From NCBI RefSeq assembly GCF_002631205.1, contig NZ_PDLO01000001.1, forward strand, positions 1,290,474 through 1,354,473: a stretch of DNA of 64,000 nt, read 5' to 3'. Shown here in pieces: positions 1-8,581 of the stretch. Position 1 is the first letter of the stretch. Each line of letters starts with the position of its first letter. Source of the stretch: Neolewinella marina. GTDB taxonomy: Bacteria; Bacteroidota; Bacteroidia; Chitinophagales; Saprospiraceae. The notes under the pieces are model-generated. The model was given only the letters and a program-made list of their open reading frames with translations. It was not told the origin of the DNA and made no database searches. The position numbers were made by a program, and so were the translations under genes.

Positions 1-1177
1 TATTCGAGACGCCGTACTGCTGCCCCACTTCGGCGAAGCGGCCATCGCCCTGGTTGAGGTGGAGCATGTTTCGCATGTACTGGTAATAGAAGCCGTTGTC
101 GACCAGGGCGCGGTATTTCTGGTAGTTGTCGGCCCCGGAGGTCATCTTGATGCGCTCGTTGGGTCGGGGCAGCATGTCCAGGGTGACCAGGTCGGTGTGT
201 CCGTCGTTGTTCAGGTCGGCGGCTTCGGAGCCCATGGAGAAGAGGGAGACGTGGTCGAAAGCCTGCCGCAGGGCGGGGACGAAGGTGCCGTCGCGCTGGT
301 TGCGGAAGTAATAATCTTCCTCGTTGAAGTCGTTGGAAACGTAGAAGTCGGTCCAGCCGTCGCCGTCAAAATCCCCCAGGGCCAGGCCGAGGCCGAAGTT
401 GAGGACGTTGCCCGCCACCCCGGCTTCCCGGGATACGTCGGTGAAGGTTCCACCATCGTTGCGCATCAGCTTGGAGGCGTAGTGGGGGTCGTAGGTTTCC
501 TTCAGTTCGGAGCGGGCGGCGGAGAAGCCGGCGTATTCCTGTACGGAGTGGTTGAGGAGGTAGCAGTCCAGGTCGCCGTCGCGGTCGTAGTCGAAGAAGG
601 CCGCCTGGGTGGAGTAGGCCGACTCGTCGAGGCCGAATTCGGCGGCGCGCTCGGTGAAGGTTTCGTCGCCGTTGTTGATGAACAGCAGGTTGCGGCGCAG
701 CCGGGGACTGGCGGCCGCCGAGCGGCACTGGTAGATGTCGAGCCAGCCGTCGCCGTTGATGTCCACGATGCTCACCCCCGTATTCCAGCCGTCGGCCGCG
801 GCGATGCCCGCGCTTTCCGGGGCCCGGCGGTAGCGGGGTTCCGCTCCTCCTTCCCCGAAGTAGAGCTGGTTGGGGACGAGGTTACCACTGAAGTAGAGGT
901 CGGGGATACCGTCGCGGTTGAAGTCCCCCACCCCGACGCCGCCCCCGTTGTAGAAGTAGCCGTATTTCAGGACGTTGAACTCGGCCGATTCCTCCAGTTT
1001 GTTCACAAAGTTCACCCCGGTGTCGGCGGGCGACAGGGCGGTGAAGCGGGTTTCGGGGGTATTCCGGCACCCCCACGTCAGCAGCAGGGCAAGCAGGAGC
1101 GGGAGGGGAAGTCGGGCCAAGGGGCGGTTTCGTTGATGGTATAAATGAGAATGGACCCCAAAGGTATTGGGGCCCAT
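1..1177 (-). CDS. FG-GAP/VCBS repeat lipoprotein (ASPIC/UnbV type), 3' end outside window
   Basis: The reading frame is open from an ATG at 1177 to the window edge, so the C-terminus is missing. A hydrophobic stretch ending LLLTWGC gives a lipobox, so an outer-surface or periplasmic lipoprotein is likely. After it come repeated Asp-rich calcium-binding FG-GAP motifs, for example DFNRDGIPDLYF, ADLNNDGHTDLV and DFDGDGWTDFYV, the integrin-like beta-propeller signature found in VCBS/ASPIC-UnbV proteins that often follow SusCD pairs. The long N-terminal extension before the signal makes a downstream TTG at 1120 an alternative start. The gene begins 25 bp after the susD stop and is probably co-transcribed with susCD; a role in substrate handling is inferred from that context. 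Confidence 0.8.
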   Translation of the reverse strand, partial: MGPNTFGVHSHLYHQRNRPLARLPLPLLLALLLTWGCRNTPETRFTALSPADTGVNFVNKLEESAEFNVLKYGYFYNGGGVGVGDFNRDGIPDLYFSGNLVPNQLYFGEGGAEPRYRRAPESAGIAAADGWNTGVSIVDINGDGWLDIYQCRSAAASPRLRRNLLFINNGDETFTERAAEFGLDESAYSTQAAFFDYDRDGDLDCYLLNHSVQEYAGFSAARSELKETYDPHYASKLMRNDGGTFTDVSREAGVAGNVLNFGLGLALGDFDGDGWTDFYVSNDFNEEDYYFRNQRDGTFVPALRQAFDHVSLFSMGSEAADLNNDGHTDLVTLDMLPRPNERIKMTSGADNYQKYRALVDNGFYYQYMRNMLHLNQGDGRFAEVGQQYGVSN

Positions 1178-1202
1178 TCGAATATCAGTAAGCGGGGGTG
1201 AG

Positions 1203-2786
1203 TTAGTCTACGTCCCACCACAGGCGGGTGGTCACGTTGTCCGGTCCCTTGAGGAGACCCACGGCGGCCTGTACGGCTTCGGCGTTGGTGTTCTTCTCGT
1301 AGTCGATAAAGGGGATGCGGTTGGGGCGACCGCCGTCGGGCAGGTTGCTGTTCTCGGAGTTGGCGACCGGGTAAAGGTCGGGCATGTCGGTGCGCCGCAG
1401 GTTGGCCCAGGCCTCGATGCCGTCGGGGTAGAGGGCCAGCCACTTCTGGGTGGCGATCTGCCGCCGCTGCATCTGCTCGTCGTCCGCGAAGTCGATCGGG
1501 ATGTTGAACACCGGCGGGGAATTCAGGAAGTCGTTCGGGGCCACGGGGGTGGCTTCGGACTCCTGGTAGGCCGCGATGGCCGCCGCGTCGGTGATGCCCC
1601 ACTGAATCATGGAGGCTTCGATGCCGGCGTTGTAGAGTTCCTCGGCGGTACCGCCCATGTTCCAGCCGTTAAGCGCGCCTTCGGCGCGGTTGAAGTAGGC
1701 TTCGGCGGCGTGCATGATGTTCTGGGGGGTGGCTCCCTTGCGGGCCCAGGCCGAGCCGCCACCGGTGACCCAGCGGTCGCCGACGTTGGAGTTGTTCTGG
1801 GCCAGGTTCTGGGGATCGCCGAGCTGGGCGGGGGTCAATCCGTTGCGCAGGCCTTCGTAACCGCCGTCCTCGTTCACGGGTTGGAAATACACCCCGAGGC
1901 GGGGGTCTTCGTATCCCTTGAGGGTCGACTCCATCGAGGCGCTCATCCGGAATTCGTTCCAGACGGAGATGCCCGCCAGTCCGTTCACATCGGTGCCGGC
2001 TTCCGTTTTGAACATCAGGGCGTCGTCGGCCGGATCTTCCAGTACGCCACTGGCCACGGCGGCTTCGGCTTCGGCGCGGGCGCGGGCGGGATCAACCTCC
2101 GAGATGCGCAGGGCCAGCCGCAGGCGCAGGCTGTTGGTGAACTTGAGCCATTGGTCCACGTCGCCACCGTAGATCAGGTCGAAGCTTCCGAAGGCGTTGT
2201 CGCCGGCGTTGGCCGCGAATACGTCCTGGGCCGCGTCGAGCCGCTTGAAGAAGTCGTCGTAGATCTGCTCCTGGGGGTCGTAGGGCACGCTCTCCAGCGG
2301 CTCTCCGGCCTGGAAGTAGGGTACCGGACCGTAGTAGTCGGTCAGGCGGTGGAAGGCGTAGACCCAGGTGACGCTGGCCATGGCGTACTCCGGCGAGGCG
2401 GGGTCGAGCTCCCGCAGCAGCACCTTCAGCTGGGGTACGGCATCGGTGTAGATGGGGCGCCAGTGCCACTGCATCCAGTCCATGCGGATCACGTTGCGGT
2501 CCGAGGGGAAGTAGGTGGCCGTGGTGGCGTAGTACTGGGCGTAGAGGTCGGCGAAGAGGTTCTGGGCCACCTGGTAGCGCCAGAAGGCGTAGGAGGAGGA
2601 GGACTGGGCCTTGCTGAACAGGAAGGGGTACTCTTCAGCCCCGAGGCTGGCCAGCTTGGTCTGGTCTACGTTGAGTTCCTCGAAGTCTTCGGTACAGCCC
2701 AGCAGGAGGCCGAAGCTGAGGATGCCCATGGTGAGGCACCTGACCACCCCGTGCGAATAGTGTAGCATTCGTGGGAAATTTTTCAT
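1203..2786 (-). CDS. SusD/RagB-like outer-membrane lipoprotein (SusD-like_2 type)
   Basis: The start at 2786 gives a 527-residue protein with a signal peptide and lipobox (GLLLGC, Cys31). The following sequence (EDFEELNVDQTKLAS, repeated YAQYY/YYGPVPY aromatic motifs, AEAYFNRAEGALNGW near the end) is typical of SusD-like nutrient-binding lipoproteins built on TPR helices. SusD proteins lid the SusC barrel and capture oligosaccharides or peptides at the cell surface. The start lies 16 bp after the SusC stop, the usual arrangement. The substrate cannot be read from the sequence; the nearby esterase, GH43, sulfatases and GH20 suggest complex or sulfated polysaccharides. Confidence 0.93.
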   Translation of the reverse strand: MKNFPRMLHYSHGVVRCLTMGILSFGLLLGCTEDFEELNVDQTKLASLGAEEYPFLFSKAQSSSSYAFWRYQVAQNLFADLYAQYYATTATYFPSDRNVIRMDWMQWHWRPIYTDAVPQLKVLLRELDPASPEYAMASVTWVYAFHRLTDYYGPVPYFQAGEPLESVPYDPQEQIYDDFFKRLDAAQDVFAANAGDNAFGSFDLIYGGDVDQWLKFTNSLRLRLALRISEVDPARARAEAEAAVASGVLEDPADDALMFKTEAGTDVNGLAGISVWNEFRMSASMESTLKGYEDPRLGVYFQPVNEDGGYEGLRNGLTPAQLGDPQNLAQNNSNVGDRWVTGGGSAWARKGATPQNIMHAAEAYFNRAEGALNGWNMGGTAEELYNAGIEASMIQWGITDAAAIAAYQESEATPVAPNDFLNSPPVFNIPIDFADDEQMQRRQIATQKWLALYPDGIEAWANLRRTDMPDLYPVANSENSNLPDGGRPNRIPFIDYEKNTNAEAVQAAVGLLKGPDNVTTRLWWDVD

Positions 2787-2802
2787 TTTAAGGTAAAGGA
2801 TC

Positions 2803-5800
2803 CTAGAATCCGAGTTGTAGGTTAAAGCCAATGGTGCGGGTAGAGGGCAGGTTGCCGTACTCCACGCCCTGGTAGTTGCCCGCACCGAGCTGGATGTCGG
2901 GGTCGAAGTTCATCGTCCGCTCGGGGATGCCGGGGATATCCAGGATGGCCTTGCCGCGGTAGAGGAACAGCAGGTTACGGGCCGTCAGGGACAGGCGGGC
3001 GGTGCGGATGCCGAGGCTTTGGGGAACCGGGATGCCGTAGCCGATCGAGAATTCACGGATGCGCACGTTAGTGGCGTCGTAGGTAAAGAACTCTCCGAAG
3101 GAGTAGCGGCCGCCGGAGACGCGGGTCCAGAACTGTTCGGCGCTGACGGCCGTATTGTTCGGGGTACCGTCCTCGGTGACGCCCGGCAGTACCAGACCGC
3201 CATCGCGGAAGGCCGTCGTGTAGTCCGCGGTGCCGTCGAAGGCCAGGTTGGCGTCCGTTCCGGAGACCATCACGCCGCCGAAGCGACCGTCGATCAGCAG
3301 GGAGACGTTGAAACCGAGGAAGTCAAACTTGTTGTTCCAACCCAGGGTGAAGTCGGGGTTGAAGTTGCCCAGCAGGGTTTCTCCACCACCGGATCCTATG
3401 GGCAGTCCCATGTCGTCCACCAGGAAGCGGCCCTGCTCGTCGCGGGCCCAGCCTTCGCCGTAAAGGTCGCCATAGCGGCCACCCTCCTCGACCAGCGGAC
3501 CAGCCGTGCGACCGAAGCCACCACCGAGGAATACCCGTTTGGTCTTGTCCGAAAGCTCGATGATGTCGTTGACGTTCCGGGCGAAGTTTACCGTAGAGAT
3601 GTAGCCAAAGTTTTCCTTCTCCACTACCCGGGCCTGAATCGTCAGTTCCACGCCCTTGTTCTGGACGTTGCCGGCGTTGATGTACTGGTTGGAGAAGCCC
3701 GTGGGCGCCGGCAGGGGCACCAGGAACAGCTGGTTGAAGGAGTTGGTCTTGTACCAGGTCAGGTCGACGCCGAGTCGACCGCGCAGCATCCGTACGTCGG
3801 CTCCGAACTCCAGCGAGCGGGTGATCTCGGGCTTCAGGTCCGGGATGTTGCGGGTGGCATCCTGGGCGATGAAGCCGTTCGTGCCGCCCTGTTGTACGCT
3901 GTAGGTATTGAGCAGGCGGTAGGGATCGGCGTCGTTGCCCACCTCGGAGAGGGTGCCCCGCAGCTTCGCAAAGGAGAAGAAGTCCGGCAGCCGCACCATA
4001 TCGCTCACGATGAGCGACAGGCCCGCGGAGGGGTAGAAGAAGGAGTGGGGGGCCGGCAGGGTCGACGACCAGTCGTTCCGCGCCGAAGCGTCCAGCACCA
4101 GGAAGTTGCGGAAGGTCACCGAGGCGGTACCGAACACCGACTGGTATTCCCGCTGGGAGACGCTGCTGTTGGTTGATACGTTGATGCCGAAGTCCGTCGA
4201 GAACTTGTTCGGCACCAGCAATCCGTTAGCGTTGATGAAGGTGTACTTCGACTCCCGCTGGTTGAGGGCCGTACCGACGAGGAAGTCGACGCGGAAGTCC
4301 TCGTTTACGTCCTGGTAACCGTTCAGGAACAGGTCGAAGTTGTTCTCCTGGAAAAAGCCCGACCCTTCCTGGTAGGTACCGCCGGGGCCGGCAAAGAGCA
4401 GGGTGCGGTCGTAGATCCGGAAGGTCAGCAGGTCGTTGGAGCGGTCCAGGCTGGCCCGGCCGGTCACCTTGATTTTTTCGGTCAGGTCGTAGGTCAGGCT
4501 GCCCAGGAACATCCGGCGGTCGCGGTTGTCGTCGTTCGGGGTCCGGTTCAGCGTCCAGTAGGGGTTGGTGTAGATGGAGGAGGTAGTCCAGTAGCGGGGG
4601 TTACCGTCTTCGTCCTCGAAGTTCTCATAGTCGGCCAGGTCCACCGAGCGGGGGATCTTGTAGAGGTTCTGTACGATACCGCTCTCTTCGCCTACCTTGA
4701 CCTTGTTGTCGATCGACTGGTCCACGATGGTGGCCTTGAAGTCGCCGTGCAGTTTACTGCCGAGGGATTGCTGCAACCGCAGGTTGAAGGTGTTGCGGTT
4801 CAGTTCGTTGTTGGGGATGATGCCCTGGTTGCGGTTATTGGTATAGGAGAAGTAGGCCTGGGTGGTGGCCGTACCGCCGGACAGGCTGATGCTGTTGTCC
4901 AGGCTCACGCCGGTGCGGAAGAAGTTCTCCACGTTGTCCGGGTAGGTGGTCGTCTCACCGCCCCAGCTGCCGGCTGCGGTCTCGTTCGAGGTACCGCCGT
5001 TGCCCTGTCCGTAGGTGTTCTGGAATTCCGGCAGGAGGCTGGGCGTTTCGAAGGATACGCCCGAGTTGACGTTGACCTGCACGCGGCCTTCGCTGCCCGA
5101 CTTGGTGGTGATGAGCATGACGCCGTTGGCACCCCGGCTCCCGTAGAGGGCCGCGGCGGCTCCCCCCTTCAGGAAGGACACGCTCTCGATGTCGTAAGGG
5201 TTGATGTTCGACACCCCGTCGATGTTGTTGTAGCCACCGAAGTCGTTGCCGACCTGTCCGCGGGTGGAGTTGTCGATGGGCACACCGTCCACCACCACCA
5301 GGGCGTTGTTGGAGCCCGAGATGGAGCGGTTGCCGCGCAGTACGATCCGCGCCGCGCCGCCGGGGCCGCCGGCGCCGGTGGTAACTACCAGGCCGGCCAC
5401 CTTGCCGTTCAGGGTATTGGCGAAGTTCGGGTCGCGGGTGGTCCGCAGCTGGTCGCCATCCAGTTCCTGGACCGCGTAGGTGATGTTCTTGGTGCTGCGC
5501 TCGATGCCGAGGGCCGTCACCACCACCTCATCAAGGTTGGCCCCTTCGCTGAGGCGGAAGACGAGATCGGATTGGGCCTCCTCCAGCCGCACTTCCCGCG
5601 AGGAGTACCCAATGTAGGATACCTGGATAACGGCGGGCAGCTTGGTCAGGTTGAGGGTGAAGTTGCCGTCGATGTCGGAGACGGTTCCGTTGGTCGTGCC
5701 CTGCTCCGCGACCGTGGCGCCGATAAGCGGCAGGCCGTCCTCATTATCGAGTACCTGCCCGGAAATGGTCTGGGCCAGCAATCCGGAAGTGGAGCAAAGA

Positions 5801-5874
5801 AAGGCTACGAGCAGCAGCCATAGCGGAGGGGGGAAGAGGCGGGAATTGGCCGCCCCCTGGTGGGTATTCAACAT
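2803..5874 (-). CDS. SusC/RagA-family TonB-dependent transporter
   Basis: This is a 1023-residue outer-membrane transporter. The chosen ATG (5874) gives MLNTHQGAANSRLF followed by a hydrophobic signal ending GLLAQ. Next is a carboxypeptidase-regulatory-like beta-sandwich (SGQVLDNEDGLPLIGATV), then a TonB-box/plug region (LDEVVVTALGIERS, VVVDGVPIDN, SVSFLKGGAAAALYGSRGANGV), and a 22-strand barrel ending in the aromatic NLQLGF. These are diagnostic of SusC. It precedes susD and works with it in TonB-powered uptake. An in-frame start 16 codons further upstream exists but would put extra residues ahead of the signal peptide. The 260 bp upstream (5875-6134) probably holds the promoter of the susCD unit; no clear -33/-7 pair was assigned. 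Confidence 0.95.
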   Translation of the reverse strand: MLNTHQGAANSRLFPPPLWLLLVAFLCSTSGLLAQTISGQVLDNEDGLPLIGATVAEQGTTNGTVSDIDGNFTLNLTKLPAVIQVSYIGYSSREVRLEEAQSDLVFRLSEGANLDEVVVTALGIERSTKNITYAVQELDGDQLRTTRDPNFANTLNGKVAGLVVTTGAGGPGGAARIVLRGNRSISGSNNALVVVDGVPIDNSTRGQVGNDFGGYNNIDGVSNINPYDIESVSFLKGGAAAALYGSRGANGVMLITTKSGSEGRVQVNVNSGVSFETPSLLPEFQNTYGQGNGGTSNETAAGSWGGETTTYPDNVENFFRTGVSLDNSISLSGGTATTQAYFSYTNNRNQGIIPNNELNRNTFNLRLQQSLGSKLHGDFKATIVDQSIDNKVKVGEESGIVQNLYKIPRSVDLADYENFEDEDGNPRYWTTSSIYTNPYWTLNRTPNDDNRDRRMFLGSLTYDLTEKIKVTGRASLDRSNDLLTFRIYDRTLLFAGPGGTYQEGSGFFQENNFDLFLNGYQDVNEDFRVDFLVGTALNQRESKYTFINANGLLVPNKFSTDFGINVSTNSSVSQREYQSVFGTASVTFRNFLVLDASARNDWSSTLPAPHSFFYPSAGLSLIVSDMVRLPDFFSFAKLRGTLSEVGNDADPYRLLNTYSVQQGGTNGFIAQDATRNIPDLKPEITRSLEFGADVRMLRGRLGVDLTWYKTNSFNQLFLVPLPAPTGFSNQYINAGNVQNKGVELTIQARVVEKENFGYISTVNFARNVNDIIELSDKTKRVFLGGGFGRTAGPLVEEGGRYGDLYGEGWARDEQGRFLVDDMGLPIGSGGGETLLGNFNPDFTLGWNNKFDFLGFNVSLLIDGRFGGVMVSGTDANLAFDGTADYTTAFRDGGLVLPGVTEDGTPNNTAVSAEQFWTRVSGGRYSFGEFFTYDATNVRIREFSIGYGIPVPQSLGIRTARLSLTARNLLFLYRGKAILDIPGIPERTMNFDPDIQLGAGNYQGVEYGNLPSTRTIGFNLQLGF

Positions 5875-6134
5875 GCTAGTGAGTTCAGAAAGTGGGTGAA
5901 GTGCACCAAAATAGTAGCGCAATATAAGGGTGTGTGAACTCGCAAGACAAATCCGATTCGCCAGCGACGGGAAGCTGCCTCACCAGCCTGCAGAAAGCCG
6001 AACTGAATTTGCAGGTTACCCCCTCCCCTTCCCGATCGTTTGGTTTTTACTGCCGTGAACGGTGTGAATTTTCCGTAATAAAAACTTTGGCCGAAATACA
6101 TTTTTCGCCCGTCAGCCTTCGGGAGCGTCCCTGC

Positions 6135-7541
6135 TTACTCCACCTTAACAAACCGCCCCACCCACTGCCGCTTCCCCGACCGCAGCCGCAGCCAGTATAC
6201 TCCCGCCGGCAGCGAGCCGACGTTCAGTCGGTCGCTCTCCAGTCGGTGCTTCCCCAGCGACCGGCCATGCTGGTCGTAGAGCCAACCGTGGGTGGGTGCG
6301 GGGCCGGGCACCGTCAGGTGGAGGGTATCGCGAGCGGGTACCGGCCACAGGTTCAGCGGCTCCGCCGTAAAGCGGGCTACCTGACTGGGCATCTCGGCGA
6401 ACAGCCACTGGTAGGCGGCCGAGAACTCCCGCGCCCAGTACCACTCGGAGTGCTGTCCGTCCTGGTGGAGTTCGGTGCGCAGCTCGTCCTCCGAAAACCC
6501 CGCCTCACTCAGCAGCTGGGCCATGGCCACTACGTCGTCCGTGACGCGGTTGCTCGCTGAATTTTCCCCGTAGCCGGCCAGGAAGTAATAGCGCTGCGGC
6601 GCCTGCCGACCGGCCTCGGCTACAAAGTCGTAGATGTCGCCGGTGTACCACAGGCTGGGCGAGAACACTCCGGCGCGGCCGAAGACCTGCGGGTATTTAG
6701 CAGCGGCGTAAAGGGTGATCAGTCCACCCAGACTGGATCCCATGATCCCGGTATGCTCGGCCCCGTCCAGGGTCCGGAAGTTAGCGTCGACGTGGGGCTT
6801 AAGGGTTTCCACGATGAAGTCCACGTAATCGTCGCCCCGCCCGCCCCCGTAGCGGGCGTTCGCGTAGGGCGTCAGCTCATTGATGCGCTCGCTGCCCCCA
6901 TTGTCGATGCCCACGACGATCACCCCCGGATCGCCGGCGGCGTGGAGGGCGTTGAGGGTCTCGTCGACTTCCCATTCCCCGGAAAAGCTGGTGGCCATGT
7001 CGAAGAGGTTCTGTCCGTCGTGCATGTACAGCACCGGGTAGCGGCGGTTGCTGATGGCGTAGTCGGGTGGCAGGTACAGCATGATGCGCCGGTGGCGGTC
7101 CAGTTGGGGCATGTAGAAGGCCGCGTCCAGCACGGTCACGTTCTCCGCCGCCGTGGAGGGTTGGGCGCCGCCCCCGCCGCCGTCTTCCCAGCCGGCGATG
7201 GCTATTGCTTCGACCTGCTCGCCACCAGCATAGGTCACGCTGCGGTTCGGCCGGTTATTCCCCTGGGCGGTGCCCTCCACCGTGGCCCAGTCGCCCCGGG
7301 TGATCTTGTACTCGTAGGTGGCGGCCGCCAGGTCGAGGCGCAGTTCCCACTTCCCGTCGGCGTTCTGCTTCATTTGGTAGTCCGCGTTCCCCGGTGCCCA
7401 GCCGTTGAAGTTTCCGGCCACGTAGAGGGTCACGGGATCGGGAGTACTGGCTGGCAATTCGCTGATCCGCAGGATCAGCTGGGCCGACAGCGTCCACGAA
7501 CAAAGGCAAAGAAGCAGGAGGGAAAGGAAGGTGCGGTACAT
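6135..7541 (-). CDS. Secreted esterase (esterase D family) with N-terminal E-set domain and T9SS sorting tail
   Basis: The 468-residue protein has a signal peptide (CSWTLSAQ), an N-terminal immunoglobulin-like E-set/CBM48-type domain (VTLYVAGNFNGW, residues 35-105), a Gly-rich linker, and an alpha/beta hydrolase of the putative-esterase family (about 135-385). The G-x-S-x-G nucleophile elbow has Ser270 (GSSLGG), and the catalytic His is probably in DGQHSEWYW. The last 75 residues (LNLWPVPARDTLHL ... GVYWLRLRSGKRQ) match the type A sorting domain of type IX secretion substrates. It should be exported to the surface or medium and deacylate a carbohydrate or hydrolyse a feruloyl/acetyl ester; the substrate is unknown. 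It lies next to the SusCD operon. Confidence 0.88.
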   Translation of the reverse strand: MYRTFLSLLLLCLCSWTLSAQLILRISELPASTPDPVTLYVAGNFNGWAPGNADYQMKQNADGKWELRLDLAAATYEYKITRGDWATVEGTAQGNNRPNRSVTYAGGEQVEAIAIAGWEDGGGGGAQPSTAAENVTVLDAAFYMPQLDRHRRIMLYLPPDYAISNRRYPVLYMHDGQNLFDMATSFSGEWEVDETLNALHAAGDPGVIVVGIDNGGSERINELTPYANARYGGGRGDDYVDFIVETLKPHVDANFRTLDGAEHTGIMGSSLGGLITLYAAAKYPQVFGRAGVFSPSLWYTGDIYDFVAEAGRQAPQRYYFLAGYGENSASNRVTDDVVAMAQLLSEAGFSEDELRTELHQDGQHSEWYWAREFSAAYQWLFAEMPSQVARFTAEPLNLWPVPARDTLHLTVPGPAPTHGWLYDQHGRSLGKHRLESDRLNVGSLPAGVYWLRLRSGKRQWVGRFVKVE

Positions 7542-7589
7542 CGGGCAAGGATAGGGAAAGTATCGGGGTCCGTCTTGCTTCCTGCGGCC

Positions 7590-7690
7590 GCTTCAGGTTT
7601 GGGTACCGTGGATTGCGCGGATTAAGGTCGCAGATAGTGATACGTGGTATCCTCCTGCTCCATCGGTGGCTTCCACTCGGCGAGTGGAAG
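7590..7690 (-). repeat. Isolated copy of the palindrome-bearing dispersed repeat
   Basis: On the minus strand this stretch reads as palindrome TTCCACTCGCCGAGTGGAA, then CCACC, an AGGAGGAYACYACGTA block, an ATCTGCGACYWAATCCGCG block and a GGTAACC(C)AAA block. This is the same order and spacing as the repeat units clustered at 60967-62350. It lies between the esterase gene and the next lipoprotein, more than 50 kb from the cluster. Confidence 0.8.
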
Positions 7691-7712
7691 GACCGTTCAC
7701 CCCCGAAAGAGC

Positions 7713-8396
7713 CTACTCCTCCCCCGCCAGCGGCGAGATCATAATGTGCGCCCGGTGGGTACCCGGATCCATGATCCAGGGGTGGTTGGGCGCGACGGGC
7801 GATTCCGGCAGACCGGTAGATGCGGCGGTAGCGTACGGCATATATACCACGTAGCGGTACTGGGCACCGGGCACCTTGCCGGTGGCGGCGTCATAGCGGG
7901 CCTCGGGGCCGTAGTAGATGTGCAGGGCCGTACCGGCGGGGCCCATGGAGAGTTTTTTCGACTTCACCTCGTCCTCCCGCATGGCGAAGATCTCCTGGGC
8001 GCTCTTTCCTTCGGCCTTGAGTTCGCGGCCGCGGGCCATGAAGGGCTCCAGGTCCTTGTGATAGCAGGCCGCGCTGAAGCCGTCCTGGTTGGGATCGTCG
8101 GCCAGACAGATGAATTCATTGGTGCCCTCCCGCAGGGTGACGAACTCCCCGGCCGCGTTGTAGCCGATCACCTTGGCGCCCGCCCGGCTCGCCTCCGGGG
8201 CGGCCAGTACGGCGGTGGCGATGCGGGCCTCGTCGGTGTCGATTTCCGACAGCTCACCGTGGTCCGCTTCCTCGGTCCGGAATTCCGCGCCGGCATCCTC
8301 GATTTGGGGCGCGGGGGCGACTTCCTCGGGAGCCGGTTCCGAATTACAGGCGTAGAGGGGCAGGAGGAGAAAGAAGGAATAGAGCACAGGCTTCAT
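7713..8396 (-). CDS. Uncharacterised lipoprotein
   Basis: A 227-residue protein with a lipoprotein signal (LLLPLYACNSEP; Cys17) and an acidic, Pro-rich linker. The body contains ATAVLAAPEASRAGAKVIGY and FICLADDPNQDGFSAACYHKDL, and a C-terminal region mentioning YRYVVYMPYATAASTGL and PWIMDPGTHRAHIMIS. I do not recognise a named family. The length and even composition look like a genuine periplasmic protein. It stands alone between the esterase and the GH43 enzyme. Confidence 0.8.
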   Translation of the reverse strand: MKPVLYSFFLLLPLYACNSEPAPEEVAPAPQIEDAGAEFRTEEADHGELSEIDTDEARIATAVLAAPEASRAGAKVIGYNAAGEFVTLREGTNEFICLADDPNQDGFSAACYHKDLEPFMARGRELKAEGKSAQEIFAMREDEVKSKKLSMGPAGTALHIYYGPEARYDAATGKVPGAQYRYVVYMPYATAASTGLPESPVAPNHPWIMDPGTHRAHIMISPLAGEE

Positions 8397-8540
8397 GGCA
8401 CGAAAAGTTTGAGCGTGGTATAGTGTGGGGACTCGCCCTGCAGCAGCCTTAGTTGGCTGGGAGCACGGGGAATCCCCCCTGAAGCTAGGGATTTTTTGTC
8501 ACTGCTCATGGCACCCGCTTACGAGCCGTACCTGCATGCG

Positions 8541-8564
8541 GGGGCGCGGCGCGCAGGTTCCGGC
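8541..8564 (-). repeat. Dispersed intergenic motif copy (CCGGCACCCGCGCGCCGC family)
   Basis: The minus strand reads CCGGAACCTGCGCGCCGC, two mismatches from the recurrent motif. It sits 17 bp downstream of the GH43 stop codon. Confidence 0.6.
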
Positions 8565-8581
8565 TAACGGTAGGAAAGCCC

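Noticed and set aside
59..1144. Long plus-strand open frame opposite the FG-GAP gene (and similar ones opposite SusC, SusD, sulfatases and others)
   Set aside because: GC-rich codon bias on the minus strand leaves the opposite frames open; their products are Val/Gly/His-rich with no domains.
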